Origin: Rhizophagus irregularis
Taxonomy: Eukaryota; Glomeromycota; Glomeromycetes; Glomerales; Glomeraceae
NCBI RefSeq assembly: GCF_026210795.1
Contig: NC_089443.1
Coordinates: 124,001-188,000, forward strand
DNA: 64,000 bases
Reading direction: 5' to 3'
A program made the translations under genes and the position numbers. Positions within the stretch are counted from its first letter, which is position 1. Every line of letters begins with the position of its first letter. This document shows, in pieces, positions 1 through 12,289 of this stretch. The notes under the pieces were generated by a model. The model searched no databases. It was not told the origin of the DNA and saw only the letters and a list, made by a program, of their open reading frames with translations.

Positions 1-212
1 ATTCTTGCAAGATCTGAGTCTTGTCTGTCTCGTTTGGGTTGTGCGGCAATGCGTTCTGACCGCCGAACTGATGTAGAAGAGCTTTCACTTTCAACTTCGG
101 ACTTTGAGCGTTTTTGGGAGGTCGTTTTTGGAGAACTCTCACTCTCGATTTCATTTTTTCGTTTCCTTGTTGTGGTCTTTCTTCCAGTACCTTTTGGAGG
201 CATCCGTAACAT
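1..212 (-). CDS. Partial gene (N-terminus), basic/Ser-rich protein running off the left edge
   Basis: On the minus strand an ATG at 212 (alternative at 203) opens a frame that stays open to base 1, about 70 codons. It starts MLRMPPKGTGRKTTTRKRK and continues with alternating basic and acidic/serine stretches (ESESS twice), then RRSERIAAQPKRDRQDSD. The lysine/arginine clusters look like a nuclear localisation or nucleic-acid-binding tail, and 'RRSERIAAQPKR' is the kind of sequence seen at N-termini of chromatin- or transposon-associated proteins. That reading is an inference. The plus-strand frame over the same bases lacks an ATG start. The rest of the gene lies outside the window, so the product cannot be named. 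Confidence 0.5.
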   Translation of the reverse strand, partial: MLRMPPKGTGRKTTTRKRKNEIESESSPKTTSQKRSKSEVESESSSTSVRRSERIAAQPKRDRQDSDLAR

Positions 213-1148
213 GATATAACTAAAATAACCAAATAAAAGATTATCGTGAAAAACTAAAACTACAATATTACTGGAGAAATTTTTTTGATGTGGTAGTGGT
301 ATTTGATCAGCAATCACAAAAAAGTACGGTTTTTAATCGAATCTGATTATATTTATTAGGCTTAGGCTTGTGTGGGAATTGTAGTCTATATATAGTAAAA
401 AATAGTTTAATTGTTTATGATTATGTAATATGATTATTTATGATGTGATTATTCTTTGTACTAACTTGCCGCAGCTAATAAAATGGCCGATTAGCTTATT
501 AATATTTTTTCGGTTATTTTTCAAGATTTATAATAACCCAAAGATTATTTGTTACTAGTGACTTAATGAACTTGAAGTTAAAGAACCATGGACGAGAGCC
601 ATAATAACGGATTACTATTACAGGTATTACGTTATTTTGCCCAACGACAATAAACTTAACATTTAGACAAGAAAGGAAGAACATGGGAAAAAAAACGCGG
701 AGAAAAAGAAGAAAAATCAAAAGAAAGAAATATCACGGAAAAGGAGAATAGCAAATCGACACATGTTCGGAGCTTCGATTCGTTATTCTGACCGCGGAGG
801 AACAAGAAAATTGCCCTCAATGTTGGGTAATTGCTCCGAGTTAGTATCCCTTAAGAAGCTCCACGAAGCTGTGTCATTATGTATTCCCGGACAATCAATC
901 TAATCGATGCGGAAAAAGTGACAATGCTTCCTTGTATTAAGTGTCCGCTCATTCTAGTCAAAAATATTTCAAGTGAATATGACCGTCTTCGCGTGGCAAA
1001 TTCTGTTGGTATGAGGATTATCAAAAAAAAAATCCTATTGAAGAAATATATTTGTAGTATACAGCAAATTAAAAAGTATGGATTTAATCACATTATTGTC
1101 ATTGGGGAATTTATCTACGGAATTCTTTGTTTCGCTGGGACTCTATGA
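213..1148. other. Non-genic AT-rich stretch with decayed coding-like patches
   Basis: No convincing gene is seen. Short open frames exist at 683-751 (a very basic 22-codon frame from an ATG) and 879-1148, but none has a good start, splice signals or recognisable domain. A somewhat GC-richer patch at about 755-880 may be the relic of an old gene. Confidence 0.4.
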
Positions 1149-1437
1149 TTTCTTGGAGATTATTCACAAAGAGTGAAGAAGAAATCCGAGGCTGGTCGGG
1201 CTGCATGGGAAGTAGCTTATGATGAGATCGAAGGACAATGTATGTATGTACGGGTTATCTCATTTTTTATCTTAATTTGTTAATGAACTATATCTTTCTT
1301 CCAGAATCAGTTCTATCTTGCCGTCAAGGTGCGAGAAAAATAAGAAAATGTGGGGTCCCTTGTCACATGTTGCATGTTCTGGATTTTACTTTCGATTTAA
1401 GATCATACTAGTTAATTGTATCAGTTATATAATATAA
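1149..1437 (+). CDS. Possible 3' exons of a small or decayed gene
   Basis: A frame opening after a TGA at 1146 reads FLGDYSQRVKKKSEAGRAAW, then EVAYDEIEGQC, and meets a good donor (GTATGT at 1244). A pyrimidine-rich acceptor (TTTCTTCCAG) ends at 1304. Joining them in phase gives a further 44 codons to a TAA at 1435-1437. The splice signals and the charged first exon suggest real coding sequence. No start codon, upstream exon or known domain is visible, so this may be the tail of a decayed gene. GTATGT at 1240 is an alternative donor but would put a stop at the junction. Confidence 0.25.
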
Positions 1438-1440
1438 AAT

Positions 1441-4400
1441 GTGGATCTAATCTATGTAATGCTTAGTTGTATTGTTAGTTTATTGCGTATAAATATTAAT
1501 AAAAATTTGCTTGTTTACTTAAGTCACGCTTTTGTTTTTACAATGGCAACTAAATTACAAGTGCATTATAAACATATACAAATACTTCGAGAAGAAAATA
1601 ACTTCCAAAGCAAGGCGAGTAACTTTTCCGTCTCATATAGCAAGAAGTCTAAGAAACATGTTTGACCGGAGGATTCCAACATCTTGAAAAACCAAATTCA
1701 CAATAAGAATGGATGCTCTGGGATTCGAGTATTCGAGAAGGTTAGGTGGCTGAAAATTGTTCTGGGGGAGTATTTCTGACGGATTGTCAAATCAAACATT
1801 AGATAATTTCCTCTTTGCAACCCAAACAATGTTCGGCTTTCTGGAAAGGTTCAGAAAAAAGTTCTGATGGAAGTAATGAGAATATGAGATGGAATGTGGG
1901 GACGTCATAAAGTCATAAAGCATTAATGTTAGTTTATTTAAAGTGGAAAATAATATATCTGAAGGCAGAAATGTTTACCGCAATACCATTAACGTATTAA
2001 TTCAAAAAACTGGACATTTGTGAATCTCTGATGTTCACGCATTTTTCGGCAAGAATTTTTTCCGAGTATCGTATTGTGCATTGATCTCACATGGCAAATT
2101 CCCGCCTCGCTCAATGTTTTCACAGTCACTACTAATTTTATTACAATAATTCTCCCAACATTCAAGATGGTAAGTTTGTAATCACCGCAATCCTATTGAC
2201 CACGAATACCTTACCTTATATTTTCGCTTTTATGATCTTTATTACACATCGGACAGGATACTGAACTATTAAACACGAGATATTCACTAGATTCTATACT
2301 ATATTCTTTTAATCCCGAGATAGCACTTGATCCTGTCTATGTCTACACCTCCTTCACCAAAGACCTTAAGCATTTTTAGAGCTCTTTCAGTTTTCTTATG
2401 CAAATTCACACCTGTAATCATGGATAGAAAAGGGTTCATTTCCTTATATATTTTCGATCTTGCTTTTTATTCTTAATATTGCCATCCACTGTGAGACTTC
2501 TGACTCTATTTTCAAATTCAAGAGAATAATAAAACCAGCGTAGAATTTGTTTCTGACCTTGTTTTTATTGCTTTATCATATAATTCTGATAATCTTTGCG
2601 CAGAGCCTGGAACCATGTCTTGCATACAAGACTTACTAATTTTGACAACACCTGTCTTATCGCCATTTGAAGAATTTAGAAGAAACAACACAGGTCAGCT
2701 CTCAAACTAAATCCTCTACTATTTGATTCTCTGATTCAAGTATTCAGAAGTAATATCAGAATTGCCAAGATCAATCTGATCGTAACTTCTTGTAGCGGTT
2801 TTTACGTCTTCCAAATACAGTATCACTAGAATTATCAGCAGAATTGTTATGATCAGAATTTTCCTGAGAACTGTTTGGGATATTTTCTGCTGAGGATTAT
2901 TTTTGTATCGCATAACAAGCCAGAAGTATCATCCTGATCAGCCAATTCACATAAAAGTTTCTTTACCTTATTGCGTTGCTTAATCTCATTACTAACCTTT
3001 TTTTTATTTACCAATTCCAAAAAAGCACCATCTCTCTATCCACGAGGGAAATGTCTTCAATAGAACATACATCCTACATATCAGTAATAATTTTCGTTGT
3101 TTGGTTTCCTCAATGTCGTGACTTAGTCTTGCTACCGTCAGCATATATATAAACGAGGTAATATCCTTACCAGAATTACACTGCTAAATGTAGCTAGTGC
3201 CTAAGAACCACACTTTACCAAATTATTCATACCAACATAACACACATGATTCTAATTTATTTTTGATGACCATTTTTTCTATTCAGAATAGGCAGTTGAT
3301 AATGCTTCACACTGTGATTATTAAAAATCCTTTAATGATTTGACACTTGAATAAATCATTGGTAACAATAATTCGTAAGTCATATTATTAAGTACTGTAC
3401 AAGGCCTGGATCCCTTTCTAAAACTTCTTTTCCATTATTTCAAAGATATACTATTTTTGATACCTATCAAATAATTATGAGCCTGATAATATTTTCAAAA
3501 ATAACTCCAAAACTATGTTTTTGCAAAAAGCTGCCCAAAAATTAATTCATTCGTATTGCTATTATTGCCTATTATGTGGTTTATCTGGTTCACCTATTTT
3601 GGCTGGCTGGTCTGTTATTATAATAATGTTTTAAATATTGAAAACGAAAAGGTGTTCGGCGATATCAAAATCGCCTTTTTTACTGACTTGGACTTCAAAC
3701 ATCCGACCTACATCTATAGTGTTATCTTTCATGTCTGGACCACTTATTGCTAACAAGCACAGAGAGTGCATTTGATAAAGATTGCCGATCTGTGAACAAA
3801 AACGCACAATCGGATGGAAGTTCTTGTGGAGGAAGCATGTATCCCGATTAGGATCGGATTACTCAATGATGTAATATTTAGATTATACACGTACAATAAT
3901 AAGAGTTGTTTTAGTATGTTGTAGATTTTTTAATCTTCTTACCAATAAACCATGTAATGGGTCTTCAAAAAGCTCATTATCGTAATAGTTTTTGTTTTTA
4001 TGATTTTTTATCATTTGTTTAGCCCATCTATGAACGATGTCTATAGACATTTCATTTAAATTCTCTTTATTTTAATTCTAAACTAACAAATGATTTAATA
4101 TCGTATTTAAAAGAATATGCTTGAAAATAAACACTAACCTTTTGAAGATTTATTGAATAATTCCTTAATGTATTTTAAAATGTTTTTTTTTGGTATAATA
4201 TTTTGTTGATGTCAGTGTCTATTAATACTACCCGAAAAATTCTACAATTTATCAGTAGGTACAATTAGTTAAAATCCTATGTCACCCAATCAAGTCATCA
4301 CTGATTTGGTCACGTGCTATCAGTACTTAACGGCCTTCACGCTCATAGTGCCAGCATCTGTGCAGAATTTTTCTGTATTATTGGGTAGGGTTGTGAATAC

Positions 4401-4689
4401 ATGTAATTTATATTGTAAGTTGGTTACATCGATCTCTTATAACTTACATCATATATTATAAGATATGTGCATAAAATTCTTTCATATTGTTATTCTCACT
4501 GACTTGAATATTAACACAGCAACATTTAATATTAGGGTCGATAAGGTTGAAATGAAAAAAATGAAGTCATTTAAGATTGAAGTTACTGTAAATGGTAAAT
4601 GATTTATATAGATATACAAAATTGGTCCATTAAAAGTTTTAACTAGGACTGATTTATATGATAATGCAAATGAAGTACATGGTAATCGA
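1441..4689. other. Long non-genic stretch
   Basis: About 3.2 kb without a supportable gene. Short frames (for example around 2719-2913 on minus and 3556-3753 on plus) lack splice signals, domains and credible starts. A patch at 3780-3880 reads like old coding sequence but is broken by stops. Confidence 0.4.
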
Positions 4690-5000
4690 TAAGTCTTTCA
4701 ACAAGATAATAACCCGAAACACACTTCCCATGATGTTCAAAATGATCTGAGAGCTCACCTTCCAGGTCGGATCCTTCCTTAGCCTTCCTACAGTCCAGAT
4801 TTCAACCTAATGAGAATGTGTGGGCTGTTTTGAAGAAAAATATTGAGAAAAAGGTCAAGAGTATAGCCACACAAAAAAAATATTTTAAAATTTTTTTGAC
4901 TTAATACCGTAATTATTAATTGTGTTAAAAGCATGCCACGTCGTATTAAAACATGTATTGATGCAAATGGAGGCCATATCAAATATTATATTTTTTGTCC
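4690..5000 (+). mobile_element. Tc1/mariner (Tc1-like) transposase remnant
   Basis: The plus strand encodes the C-terminal half of a Tc1-family DDE transposase. In order it shows FQQDNNPKHTSHDVQNDL (second catalytic Asp region), then a stop followed by SYSPDFN, and then, in another frame, NENVWAVLKKNIEKK, the third acidic residue region. The usual Tc1 tail, CVKSMPRRIKTCIDANGG, is at about 4922-4985. The stop and the frameshift between SPDFN and NENVW show it is dead. The N-terminal helix-turn-helix half and the terminal inverted repeats were not found. Confidence 0.75.
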
Positions 5001-6030
5001 ATCTTTCAGAATATAAAAAAAAAATATTAAATAATTTATTATTACAATTTGCAATTATTATTAAAAAATTGACTGCCATTCTTTTCGCCAGGGTCTGTAC
5101 GATTAAGTTCATATGCTGTACAATACTTGAATCAACCTAAGTTGCAAATTTTAACCAAAATGGTTGGACTTTTTGGTGTAAGATTGCAGTGAGAATCTTT
5201 TGGAGGAACGTTTGTAATTATAATACCTTAATTGCTTGTCTCCCAAACAAGTCAAAAGAAGTTTTATATGAAAATGGAATATTTACTTCATCTCCAACTT
5301 CAAAACCTCTTTTTTCTTATACATCATTCTGTAAAATTTTATCTGTTAATCTGATTCATTATATAATTAGTGGTCTGCTTAGAAATCGTAATCAGTGTAG
5401 CTTTAGCCAGTTTCACAAATAGTGTTTAAAACGCTAAGTGAAGTTCTAGTCATTACATAATAATACAATGATGTGCTAGTGAGTCACGATAACATTTATC
5501 GCCCAGCAGACTGCGGGCAGTTGTAATAAAAATCTGCATAATTAGTTAGTCCAAAATCACTTAATGCGTAACAATCATATTATTTCTGAATTTTTTAAGA
5601 CTGTCAATAATTTTACGTTCTTGTTCTCCTTATTACAAAGGTACCTTTCATCTTGTTTTTTATACAAAATTTATCCAGAGATTTGAATAATGATTTTTTT
5701 TATTGAAGAAAAATTGTTGATATGATTAATTATATATATATTGGATTAAAAATTGCCCGCTAAACTAATAATATTATTAATTTCAAGCGTATATATAATT
5801 ATGTATTGTTAGAGGACCCCGGATAATTATAATTGAGGTCATATTTTACTATGTTTTAAACTTTATTTTTCTTTTAACATGTAATTTTATTAAGTTAATA
5901 TTATTTTTTACTATAGAAAAAAATGTTTCTTTTGAAGAAAAGAATGATACCAAAATCTTGTAAATCTACTGATTAGAATTTGAGATAAGTAGTCTTTGCT
6001 GAAATCTTCAAATTTGCCACAATATTTTAA
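5001..6030. other. Non-genic AT-rich stretch
   Basis: An open frame of 77 codons at 5189-5422 on plus has a non-ATG-looking context and no recognisable domain. Nothing else is supportable. Confidence 0.35.
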
Positions 6031-6600
6031 TGATACATTTTCAACATCTTCACGACGACATCACGATTTTTTTTGATGATATCGCGACGATATAGTTATG
6101 ATAGTCTTAACGATACCTTTCCAACATCTTCGCGATATTAAAATCGGTAATATTTTGATATCAGAACGATATCATATTGATTTCGTAATTTGATATCGTG
6201 AAGATGTTGGAAAGGTATCGTTAAGACTATCATAACTATATCGTCGCGATATCTTCAAAAAAATCGTGATGTCGTCGTGAAGATGTTACGATGATGTTGA
6301 AAATGTATCGTTATGATTATCAAAGCTGTACTGTTACGATATCATTTAAAAATCGTGATGTTATCGTGAAGATGTTGCGATGATGTTGAAAATGTATCGA
6401 TATCATTTAAAAATCGTGATGTTTTCGTGAAGATGTTATGATGATGTTGAAAATGTATCGTTATGATTATCAAAGCTGTACTGTTACGATATCATTTAAA
6501 AATCGTGATGTTTTCGTGAAGATGTTATGATGATGTTGAAAATGTATCGATATAATTATCAAACCGTACTGTTACGATATCATTTAAAAATATTATTTCA
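6031..6600. repeat. GATATC/ATCGTGA-rich palindrome followed by a tandem repeat
   Basis: Two arms of about 100 bp (roughly 6040-6138 and 6191-6290) are near-perfect reverse complements. CGATACCTTTCCAACATCTT in the left arm pairs with AAGATGTTGGAAAGGTATCG in the right, with a loop of about 50 bp. The right arm runs on into four tandem units of about 60-90 bp, each starting near ATCGTGATG at about 6263, 6351, 6412 and 6500. Each contains GTGAAGATGTT and TTGAAAATGTATCG. The composition (repeated GATATC, ATCGTNACGAT) recurs at 30.4-30.9 kb. Known family unknown. Confidence 0.85.
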
Positions 6601-6879
6601 TTTAAAAATATTATTAAGATATCAGGACGACATTTAAACAGTATCAAGATGATATTTGACAAGAATTTAGAGGGTCATGAAATAATTGTGAACCGTAGGT
6701 AGTACATTCAATAATTTTTATTAATTGATAATGCCGTATATATTATTAATATGCAATTATGATGGTCAAAATGAAAAACAAAAACAACGTATCGATATCA
6801 TTGTTATTACAGCTTGAAGTAGTCGCGTTCCGTCATTATTGATTCACAATTGTTGAATTGATAGTAAGTATTGCGAAGT

Positions 6880-7330
6880 TTAATCGTACTTGGTAAATTA
6901 TGTAGGTGCATCCCTCTCTAGTAATATAAAACAATGTGACAATATCGGTATGACAATAATATTATAAATGTTGAATTGATGTAAGTTTCCTGATTACGAC
7001 GCACCTGGTAAATTACTTCTCTCTCCGACGGTTAACATAAGACACTAATATTATATCAAATACTGAATTGACAAGAGTCTGTATTACATACAACGCAAGT
7101 TTTTGTGAAATTAAAGATAAGTACCTGGTAAATTCTCTCTCCAGATGGGTAACTATTATGACACTAATATTGTATTGAAACTTTGTGACAATTGTTAAAT
7201 TAATAAGTACACGGATTATTATGGTGCAAGTTTCTGCGAAATTAAAGATACGATCGTACCTGGTAAATTAGACACATCTCTCTCTCCCGGATGGTTAACA
7301 TAAACCAACGTGACGATATCGTTATAACAT
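6880..7330. repeat. Tandem repeat, about 116-137 bp unit, four copies
   Basis: The anchor CTTGGTAAATTA / CCTGGTAAATT occurs at about 6889, 7005, 7121 and 7258. Each is followed by a TCTCTCTCC-like stretch, a GGTTAACATAA-like stretch and GACACTAATATT. Copies are diverged, so the array is old. No open reading frame spans it. Confidence 0.75.
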
Positions 7331-7734
7331 AATGGAGTAGTTACGCACAACATTATCGGATTTCGTCACAAATATTAAATACTACTAGGATTCACCTGTT
7401 AACTACATTAGCAGTTAATGATTAAAACCTAAACTTGAAATAAAGTAAAAATTTAATTATTTAAATTTTTTCTTGATGTTATTCTTGAACATGCAACATA
7501 TAGTTGTCCATGAGAAAATACAGGAGTTGAAGATACAAACCAACCTAATTTAATGATAGTTCTTGAGATTTATTAAAGTCATTGCAAATGCTGGTTGTTA
7601 ATCCTAAAAAAGATGCATAAATTAAAGTATTGCGTTTATAGAAATCAAACGAAATTTTTTTTTTAAATAAAAATTGGTTTCAGAACACTTGGGTCACCAA
7701 GATTTTCAACCTTAAGAATCAAAAAATGCAATAA

Positions 7735-7935
7735 GTGGGTTGAGCTCATCCGGCGGGGCCTACCTCATTAGAGTGTCCCTTAGGTCGTCAGCCATTAGCA
7801 CCCAACTGCCTATGACCAATGATACATCACCACTACCTTCTGATACCACAAGATCCCAAGTATTACATAGGAGCACAGCGCTTTCGCTATGTGCATACCC
7901 TGCCTCCATGATACGGCCTACCATATAGAGGTCTT
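7735..7935. other. GC-richer island, possible dispersed repeat or gene fragment
   Basis: A block of about 190 bp is clearly richer in G+C than its surroundings (GAGCTCATCCGGCGGGGCC near its start). It is open on both strands: plus 7740-7928, and minus with a frame containing YMVGRIMEAGYAHSESAVLL. No splice sites, start context or known domain were found. A short interspersed repeat is one reading, but the tRNA-type A and B boxes expected of a SINE were not seen. Confidence 0.3.
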
Positions 7936-8616
7936 AAAAATGGTGCATTTCATCGGCGGCCAAAAAAAAACCCTCGAATGATCCCCCAAGTACAGTAGTA
8001 CCTTTTGTGAAAAAATTTCAGGATAATCTCTCTTTCTTTTCGTTCCTTTGTTTTCTCTTTTTCATTTTTTCACAATGGTTTTTTTCTTTTTTTTCTTCTT
8101 TCCCTTTATTCTTTTTCTTTGGGTATTGATATGAAAAAAAAATTATTATAAAAAGGTAAAAACTATTAAAACTGAACGCGTAATTATTTTTGACGCGTTA
8201 TATAAATATCAAAGATAGTTTAACATAACCCAGCGAGAGCAGAATATGTACCTGTCGTACGCCGAAATAAAAATAGACGTGCATATACAGTGGTCTGACT
8301 GTAATTGTTAATATGAATATATTTTTTTGAATAAAGTATACTGTTGATAACAAAAACTGTCAAAATGTTTTTCGGTATTAAAAAAAAAATTGAATAGAGA
8401 GATGTAGACATAAACATAATCGTGCGAATGTTTAACATGTCTAACAAACAATGATTTGATTGGATAAAAATTGCAAAGTCACGTGCCTAATAAATTCATG
8501 AATACGATATCAAACGATATCGTAACGATATCGTTATCTTTATTTATTTAATAAATCACGTTATCATAAATAAATATACCGAAAAGAATCATGGGATATT
8601 GTACTGTATAATAAAG
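7936..8616. other. Non-genic stretch with a polypyrimidine tract
   Basis: Positions about 8020-8125 are almost pure C/T on the plus strand. A small cluster of GATATC/ATATCGT motifs (three in about 35 bp) lies near 8505-8540, matching the motif of the 6.0 kb and 30.4 kb satellites. A 75-codon minus-strand frame at 8220-8447 has no domain and is judged spurious. Confidence 0.4.
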
Positions 8617-11600
8617 CTATATAGCCGTAAAATAATAATTATTTTTTATCCACAAATCAATTTTCGTATCATAGACAAAGTGAACTTTCTGTACGTGGTC
8701 AATTATTGATATCGGGAAGATTCTTCTCCAGCGAATGTCTTGGCTTGTCTGAATGCGAAAAAGAGGACATTTCAATACGTTGTGAATTCTGTTAATATTG
8801 TCAAACCAATCAATAGTAATAAAGGCATAATATTTATCATCATTGCCTTTGTATTTGAAGATCCCTTTTATAATCGCATAACATTCACCACTGTCTTTCT
8901 CGTGTATTGTTACGACGTCACCAATATGAAGATGTACTTTGGAAAATACGCCATCGCTTTCTTCCATAGTGTATGTCGCCAATTCATACCAGCTCATTTG
9001 AGAATATATAAGAGCTGACTTTTGTCCAATGTCCATAAATGAAAGAAGCAGCTCAGATTTGAAATTTGGCAAATTTTTCATGATATTTTCGCGATCCTGA
9101 CGGGATAAGCTCCTCTTTAAGATAATATTTGTAATAAAATCCACTGAAGATGAAATGGCTATATAAAATTAAAAATACGTTAATAATTGCGGAAATATTA
9201 TTATTATAAAATTGTAATACAAACCTTCTTCATTTCCTTCCGGTTCTTGTTCATTTGATACCTTGTCTTCAGTAATATACCAATTAGTCAATAAATTTCT
9301 AAAATTTGAGGACATAGTAGCGAAACCTCTACAAGGTTGTGATAATCTTTGATCTGCGCCTCCATCTACTAAATGACGAATTGCAAAGAGAGTAGTATAC
9401 TGCTTTAACAAGTCTAGCTCGACATTCTTGCAATTTGTTCGTGGTACCATTGCTTTAAAGATCCGATGCACCATCTCTTTGATACCAACTTGAGTGTTTA
9501 TAAGAGTACCATAAGTCCTTGCATGCACCAGCAAGTGGATATTGATATGCAGGTTTGGTAAGTTAGCAAATTCAGGGAAAACCTAAAGCCACATTATTAA
9601 ATAATATTTTATATATTGATAAATAAAAAATAAAAAATTATATAAGAATTATGAATAATTGTACCTTTGGAAGAATTTTCATTTCTTCTTCAAGGCATTT
9701 TTGTAATTCGTCATACGAATCTAATGTAAACTTGCTTTCAAAAACTATCCTCATTGTTTTTGCTACATATACCCAACAAGCAATTATTACATTTTTCGCC
9801 ATGTTAATGCGTGATTCTTGAATTCGTCGCAGAATGCTTCTGGATTCATTTTCCTTTAAGCTTGATGATTCTAAAAAACTATTAAGTATAAAAGGCATTA
9901 TCATAGCGAGCCTAAGATAGTCAGACATCATGAAACTGGCATTGTGGCTAATTGGATTTAGCAAACGAGACCATTTTTTTGGTTTCTCAAAGTTCTTCCA
10001 GGCTTTGATAAACTCGTCCTCTCCTTTTTGTGAAAATAATTCGCACCTGTGAAAATCAAAAAGCTTTATTAAAAGATTTTGTTCGTTACATATCTAGCTA
10101 AAGTTAATTAAATTCTAAGATCATACGTTAATTTAAGAAGTCGTCCAATCTTCCCAGCAGTTGCATGATATATATCTTGAGGTGTCTGTAGATGCCTTTT
10201 TCTTAGCAGCCTATCCAAAATGCTAGGCCTTGTTCTTAGTCCAAACTCAGTACAAAGTCGTCTTTGCCTTGTGGTAGCAGGTTCATCAAATATCTCTTTA
10301 AATTGATCGTCAGTGATGTGATGATATCTTGATGTTGCTGGTACATCCTGAGAGAAGTTGGTAAGTGATTCTCGAGAGGCTGTACAAGTGCGGCAACCTT
10401 TATTGGCATTATGTCGTAATACACCACACATGTCATTCCCTTGTGGTAAATCAGCAGTTACGACACCTAAACCGGCTATCACCCAAGCATCTTGGCCATT
10501 CACTTCCATTAATTTTCCTTGTTCGAATTCTTTCATTTCAGAAATGAATGGCAACATGAATTCATTGAAATTACCACTGAAAGGAACAAACCCGAGAACA
10601 AAGTGATTTTTGAGCAACTTTCTTTGACGGGCAGGCATATTTCCAAATTGCACATAAACACCTCCTAACGAATGATAAACATTCCTAAATGTTCCAAAAT
10701 CATCGTAGTATATGTCCAAAAACAGCTTATAAACCGGAATTGTTGGAGATGGTGGCTGCCTTATGGAAATATATTCTGAAGGATGTTGATAAGAGAACGT
10801 TGCATCACGAATGCGCCAGTGTGTATGATGTTTATAAAGTATTTCGGTAATTCGTAGTGTATCTGCAGCAACCTTTTCGGAAATTTGTGATGTTGTTATT
10901 GTCAAGAATGGTTCATCTTGTAACCAAACTTCTCCGGAAAGAGAGCGATTTTGCCTTAATTCTCCCTTAAAATTTCCAGGCAAGTCACTATAATCTAGAA
11001 CTTTTTGGATTCTCAGCCGATACTGTTGGTTCTCTTCATTTAATAATATCGCTCTCAATCTGCCAAGTTTTCGCTCATTATCGTAATAGTAAACAAAATC
11101 GCCGCATTGGTATATCTCTATTATATACATATGAAAAAAGTATTAGTCTCTTGTACTTTATTGCTTCGCCTCTCTACCATCAGCTTGCATTTAATAAATA
11201 ATTACCCCCTGATATCATTAATTGTTCTTGACCGAAAAGAGGTGACTCTGCCCATAAGGTACCATGCCAGTACTCGGATTTTGTTTTTGAATCGACACCA
11301 GCACCAAAATACATTTCCTTTAATAGTGATGGGTTGTTAAGAACATTCCAAATGATATCACTTATTGAAAGTTGATATGCCATCTTTGAATCCTTTAAAG
11401 TTGATGGTGTTTTTGATGAAATTGAGATAGATTTTGCTGATATTGAGGGAAGAGGAAGACGCTCCCTCCATGATCGAAATCTCCGAATATTCTTTACAAT
11501 ATGATCTCTATTAAATTCTGGTCTCATGATAATGTCAACAAGATCTTCATATGCATTTGTTGAAATATTATGTTTATAAATCCAACAAAATAAAGCAGCA

Positions 11601-12184
11601 GTAGTTAAATTTTGAAAATATGGAGCAAAATCACCATCAAAAGATGGTAACTTATCTTTAGCCAATGCTTCATCAACGAATAGCTTTTCTTCTGAGATAT
11701 CAGAATCATGTCTTTCTTCATTATCTGACGACATTGTTTCATAATCTTCATCACTTTCTAAGGACATTATATAATCGCTTTCTGTTTCATTCTCTGATGA
11801 TGTTGAAATCATGTTGGTATCACCTTCTTCATTATTGCTTCATTGTTCTAAATCATCATCATTATCGTTTCATTGTTCTAAATGATCATTATCGCTTCGT
11901 TGTTCTAAATGATCATCATTGCTTCGTTGTTCTAAATCATCACCATTATCGCTTCGCTGTTCTATATGATCATCATCACTTCGTTGTTCTAAATCATCAT
12001 CTCCGTCGCCATATTCATTATACTCTTCGCCACTAATATTATCATCTTCAAAATCTTTTTGTACCATTTTTTCATTGTCATCATTATCCGATAATAAAAA
12101 TCTGTTGGGCAACCTTCTAAAATTATTACGGATACGAAAAGGTATTGCAGCAATATTCGCTTTTCGAGGTTTATTTCGTAACAT
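8617..12184 (-). CDS. Transposase-like protein with BAH-like modules (Tnp2-like), five exons, two in-frame TGA
   Basis: Exons (minus): 12184-11206, 11117-10127, 10046-9665, 9582-9225 and 9158-8617. All four introns are GT-AG, 66-88 nt, and in phase, giving 1084 codons. The N-terminus is basic, then has an acidic repeat (LEQRSDNDD-type units), then a conserved region with FWIYKHNISTNAYEDL-like spacing. Next comes a BAH-like segment (CGDFVYYYDNERKLGRLRAI) and a core with VYKLFLDIYYDDFGTFRNVY and ADLPQGNDMCGVLRHNANKG followed by CRTC, resembling fungal Tnp2/Transposase_21-type proteins. A second BAH-like segment lies in the last exon (HIGDVVTIHEKDSGECYAII). In-frame TGA codons at 11872-11870 and 11842-11840 replace the CGA arginine codon of the acidic repeat, which suggests C-to-T change at CpG. 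Translation from the ATG at 11812 would avoid both and give about 958 aa. The family assignment is from memory; terminal inverted repeats were not identified. Confidence 0.8.
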
Positions 12185-12289
12185 GGCTATGACAATAATT
12201 ATAATAAGGAATAATAAAATGAAATAAAATCATAAATTTAAAAAATGTCCATGCGCGTTTGTGTATTTAATTCATTAACTGCTTTTATA

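Noticed and set aside
34-219. Plus-strand open frame at the left edge
   Set aside because: It lacks an ATG start. The minus-strand reading has an ATG and a protein-like sequence.
6031-7330. CRISPR-like direct repeats
   Set aside because: Units are contiguous satellite-type repeats without unique spacers, in a eukaryotic context.
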